DNA of 64,000 nucleotides from Grifola frondosa (Eukaryota > Basidiomycota > Agaricomycetes > Polyporales > Grifolaceae). The stretch covers positions 682,001 to 746,000 of the forward strand of contig LUGG01000005.1 in assembly GCA_001683735.1 (NCBI GenBank), given 5' to 3'. The notes under the pieces were generated by a model. That model saw only the letters and a program-made list of their open reading frames with translations, was not told the origin of the DNA and made no database searches. Positions 60,201 through 64,000 of this stretch are shown piece by piece. The first letter of the stretch is position 1; the number at the start of each line of letters is the position of its first letter. A program made the position numbers and the translations under genes.

Positions 60201-61142
60201 CCAGACGGGTACATCAAGATGAGCACCTGTAATTAAGATAGTCAGAACGCAACAGACAAAAACAAGACGAGCCTTACGTCACAAGCAGCACGCTGGACAG
60301 GCAACGCCTTGTCACCGAGGGCATTTCTCATCTGCTTGATGATATCTTTGGAAATTGAGTCCGTCACAGCCCGCTTTGCTGTGCTTAGAGACTTGGCCAG
60401 AGCAGACAACGTATGTGTTCTCAGAATAATAGACTTAAGGCGACCCGTCAATCGTTGAAGCTCGTTTAGAATCATTCACACTGACGTTCGACGACTTATA
60501 TAGCCTGAGGGCTACCGTTGCAACTTCCACCATGAGAGACATGACCTAGGCAAATACATCAATCTCAGGTCCAATGAATGTACATCACCTACTGACTTGA
60601 GCTCCGAATGTTCCCATTAGTTCTCCTATACAGTACATAGCAGCACTGATCCGGGTTGAGCTCCAGCATAGTGCAACATGAGAGGACTACTCACATCCTG
60701 CTAGAATCTTTGTGTGGTGGTTTCGTCTCCCCAATGATCTTCAAAAACGCCTGCAGGGTGTCGAATAATGTCTTTGTCTCTCCACACATGTATATAGCTA
60801 TGAGACATGATGCAACAAGACTTCGGATGGGGCGTCCGGGGTTTGGGTATGGTTCCTGGGAGGTGACCACCTTGACCAAAGCTTCTTCTAAATTTGTTTG
60901 CGTAGACTTCAATTGCTCCTAACAGCGGTGTTGGTAACGATAAAATAAGGCCACTATATCACGTACTGTTGTCGCCTGCTTCACCCATTTCTCCGTCGAC
61001 GCAAGCCATTGGAAGAGGTAGATTTCACCGTTCTCGCCGGAGAGCTTAGACTGTAATGCTATTCAGACCCCCGAAACAGCGAGCGCAACTATGAACAAAC
61101 CTCATCGACTAGTTCTAAGGCGACGGGCTCAGACTGAGCCAT
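54207..61142 (-). CDS. LAA1: LAA1/HEATR5 family HEAT-repeat protein
   Basis: Very large HEAT-repeat protein that works with the clathrin adaptor AP-1 at the Golgi/endosome (yeast Laa1, human HEATR5A/B). Start ATG at 61142 (MAQSEPVALELVDE), then LSGENGEIYLFQWLASTEKW, RPIRSLVASCLIAIYMCGET, DKALPVQRAACDV, SHPSHTVRVNTAWALRCFG, LMTLGANFVRAHLPQLLVLW, FVLRKASSEAIGRLAS, RDPQGRAGCALAFGTIHAYV, HFWALSALVRVIDAASLAYA, IRLEGLTVLRDIIEV and FAKVPDPDYENTLLLEQHQA. The C-terminal third (54207-56340) is split into many small exons and ends PVKPQISLKSF. About 2,000 residues in total, the family's normal size. The WALRCFG and LLVLWRNALPR blocks are diagnostic. Faces FIG4 across a short promoter. Confidence 0.92.
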
Positions 61143-61328
61143 CGCAGCCGTCACGATTAGTAGCGAGATGAGTCGCTCCAGGGACCAGCGGTTCTATGGT
61201 ATGATTAATTTGACGCCCGGTGACGAGCACGCGTCGGTGGCGTCCACGCTGTAGGACGCGTTGAGCTCAATCACTCTCTTCTTCTGCTTCATCGGCTGAT
61301 CGCCCATGTTTTGTATTACGTGAATAGA
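61143..61328. promoter_or_regulatory. Bidirectional promoter LAA1 / FIG4
   Basis: 186 bases between divergent starts. A minus-strand open frame across it has only an unlikely overlap with both genes and is not called. Confidence 0.5.
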
Positions 61329-64000
61329 ATGCCTGTACAATCCCAACCACCACCGACCGTTACCTTGCCAAGCCTCATTGAACATCTCCAAATACCCGGT
61401 TTCACTGATCATGCAGAAATACTTTCGGATTCTAGTGAAACTGTGACACCGGTATCAGCGCATTCGCCCTCGCTGGACTCGCATGAATATAGTGCGTCGA
61501 AGGAGAGCAAGACTCCACCATCGACCATTGCTGTTGTCCCAGCACGCCCTGTGTCGTCGAAGGTCCCACATAACCGTCCCGACGATCCGTCACTAGCCTT
61601 CAATAAATTCATCTTATACGAGAACCGACTTCGCTTTTATGTTGTCGCATCAAACACGTCTGACTCTCGCCATCGCATCATCAAGATCGACCGAACATCT
61701 CAGGAGGAATTAATCGTGGTCGAGGATGAAGCAGTATACAGTGGGAAGCAGATGAGTGCTATGCTCAAGATGCTCGAGGACGGGAACAAGGGTTGTGGGG
61801 GACTGGGAAAAGCTAGGGTGTTCTTCGGTGTTGCTGGTACGCTCGTTCCGTATATTGTGCTTGCATGTGTCGTACCAATGGGTGTTGCAGGTTTCATCAA
61901 GTTCACAGCTGGTTGGTATATGATAGTAATCTCGAAACGCTCGGTAGTTGCTCTTCTCGGAGGTCATTATGTGTATCACTGCGAGAAATACGGACATAAT
62001 CCCTATCTGTTTCACGCACAAAGCGGAGAAACCAGCTGAAGAACAGCGTCTAATGAATATCTTCAAGCAGGTCGATATGTCGAAGAACTTCTATTTCAGG
62101 TGGCGTGTCTTCCTACTGCGTTTTGTTTAATCGCTGAGTGTGAATGCAGCTATACTTATGACTTGACGTCGACCCTTCAACATAACTTGACCCGCATGGG
62201 ACTTGCATCCTCTCGCCGTTGGACATTTAATGACCGTTATGCCTGGAACCACCATCTCCTCGTGTCTGCATTCGACAGTACGACGTCACCATCAGCGAAG
62301 GCCCATTGGCTCGTTCCTCTCATACATGGCCATGTCGATCAGGCTAGTCAGTGTTCTTCTTTGTCATCTCTCTGCCACAATAATCGACCCGATCTGCAGA
62401 GCTCACCGTCCTGGGACGCGTTGTTTTTATTACATTGATTGCTCGCAGATCGCGTCACCATGCTGGTGCCCGTTACTTAAAGCGAGGTGTCAATGACGAG
62501 GTGTGTCTTTAATATAGCGCTCCTACTCGTCTCTGACAATCTATAGGGTAACGTCGCGAACGAAGTGGAAACAGAGCAGATCGTCTCTGAAACGTTGACA
62601 ACGCCGTTCTACTACCCTGCGCCGAGGGTGTCATCTAATGATGCTCAAGGACGACGGCCCAGCCCCAACTTCACCAGCTACGTTCAGGTATGGCTTATGT
62701 TTCCCCGTTGTGATACGAATATATGCATCTCACCTACATGTCACAGTATCGTGGCAGTATTCCTATATACTGGACACAAGAAACGAATAGCATGAGCCCA
62801 AAGCCACCCATAGAGAGTTTGTTCTTCTAATTATTGACATTTTCAGGTCGGTGTTGATATTTCACAGTCAGCGTCATGGATCCTTTCTACACTGCTGCAT
62901 CGAGGCACTTCGACGATCTATTCAAGCGGTACGGAGCGCCAATCATGATCCTCAACTTGATCAAGAAACGTGAGCCGCAGCCGCGCGAGTCGAAGCTCCT
63001 GGAGGAGTACACGCAATGTGTGCGCTACCTCAACCAATTCTTACCTCGCGATAAAAGGATGGTGTACCGCGCGTGGGACATGTCGCGTGCATATAAGGAG
63101 TAGGTCTATATTCTCATCGAAATTGGTGCTTATATGAATGGCCTTCGAAGGAAGACCCAGGACGTCATCAGCTATTTGGAGGACATTGCGGAGGAGTCCA
63201 TACAGATGACCGGTTTCTTCCACTCTGGCGCCGAGCCGTATTCGCACTTCCTGCAAAACGAGTTCGAGTATGTTTCTCGTTCACGATTGGATAAAGCAGC
63301 ATATTGAATTTTTATATCAGCCATCACGACGACATCATATGGCGGGGCACGATGTCGGTGCAGAACGGCGTCTGTCGGACCAATTGCGTGGACTGTCTCG
63401 ATCGCACAAATGCGGCACAGTTCGTGTTTGGGAAGCGCGCGCTGGGCCATCAGTTGTATGCACTTGGCATTGTCGATAATCCCAACCTTGCGTTCGATTC
63501 CGATGCAGTCAATATGCTCACAGAAATGTATCATGATCATGGAGATAGTGTGCACTAGTCATTCTGACGGAATGGACCATAAGCTCACATTGGTCCTTTA
63601 GGTCTTGCATTGCAATATACTGGGAGTGCCCTGGTAAATCGCGTCGAAACATATCGACGAATGCCCCACTGGAACAGCCATTCACGAGATATCATCGAGA
63701 ACCTCCGGCGGTTTTATGCAAACTCGTTATTAGGTGAGTGCAACCATTACGTAGAGGAGAAATGTCTGGCGTTGACGCACCAATGAAGACGCCGACAAGC
63801 AAACTGCTATCAACCTTTTCCTCGGTATCCAGTCGGACAAAACATCGGTACGGCCTCCTGAGCGAGGAAATTATCAGCGCTGGTTCTTGCAGGAACATCT
63901 TGAACCCGCATATCGTCTCAGTGATTGCGAGCAGGGCATTTTAGAGTTCGTCAATAATCGCGGCGACTATTGGATCGAGTACTACAGGCCACTCCTCTTC
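61329..64000 (+). CDS. FIG4: Phosphoinositide 5-phosphatase of the Sac family, FIG4 type (3' end outside window)
   Basis: Sac-domain phosphatase that removes the 5-phosphate of PtdIns(3,5)P2 at the vacuole/endosome, in complex with Vac14 and Fab1. Start ATG at 61329 ([20 protein letters not shown]), a Ser-rich linker, then [39 protein letters not shown] and, after a short intron, [20 protein letters not shown]. Later exons: [69 protein letters not shown] with the catalytic C-X5-R-T (near 63375-63405), [20 protein letters not shown] and a segment resembling [12 protein letters not shown] near the end. The gene is still open at base 64000, ending in [12 protein letters not shown]. Motif order and the [12 protein letters not shown] signature are those of FIG4/Sac3. 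Confidence 0.93.

Noticed and set aside
61194..61412. 72-codon minus-strand open frame across the LAA1/FIG4 promoter
   Set aside because: Overlaps the FIG4 coding start on the other strand and LAA1 already has a good start at 61142.

Overview
The window is nuclear DNA from a filamentous basidiomycete, most likely an Agaricomycete. Genes are split by many short GT-AG introns (about 45-70 nt), both strands are densely coded, the protein set is conserved fungal, and there is a Plavaka/CACTA-type (TNP2-like) transposase of the kind that abounds in mushroom-forming fungi.

Layout. 1-2110: 3' part of an Hsp70-like (HSPA12-class) gene. 3743-5651: D-arabinono-1,4-lactone oxidase (ALO1). 6010-6967 (-): ERAD-type ubiquitin-conjugating enzyme UBC7. 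7872-12146 (-): second-largest RNA polymerase III subunit (RPC2). 13583-14695 (+): UBE2G1-type E2. 15258-17928 (-): a Tm-1-like UPF0261 protein and a TIM-barrel PEP-hydrolase-like protein, next to each other. 18.2-35.3 kb: an accessory island with almost no housekeeping genes. It holds four copies of an unrecognised paralogous gene family, a 677-bp hAT-like MITE with an 8-bp target-site duplication, a PD-(D/E)XK-like ORF, a GC-rich minisatellite, a decayed Plavaka-like transposase with two companion ORFs, and a 987-bp near-perfect palindromic CACTA-like foldback element just upstream of the best-preserved paralogue. 35.3-64 kb: conserved genes again: a two-RRM hnRNP-like protein, an LSB5-like VHS/GAT protein, the ER chaperone KAR2/BiP with UPRE-like promoter sites, NAA30, NUP192, SFT2, LAA1/HEATR5 and the start of FIG4. 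NAA30/NUP192 and LAA1/FIG4 are divergent pairs with short shared promoters.

Shared themes are inference from co-location: ubiquitin conjugation and ER quality control (UBC7, UBE2G1-like, KAR2) and endosome/Golgi membrane traffic (LSB5, SFT2, LAA1, FIG4).

Caveat on the sequence itself. Many genes, including essential ones (NUP192, the UBE2G1-like E2, the hnRNP-like gene), lose frame at one point where restoring a single base, usually in a short homopolymer, rejoins two conserved frames. Nearly all shifts go in the same direction (one base missing). This looks like a consensus error profile, so single frameshifts here should not be read as pseudogenes. Exon boundaries below are read by eye and are approximate except where a splice site is named.
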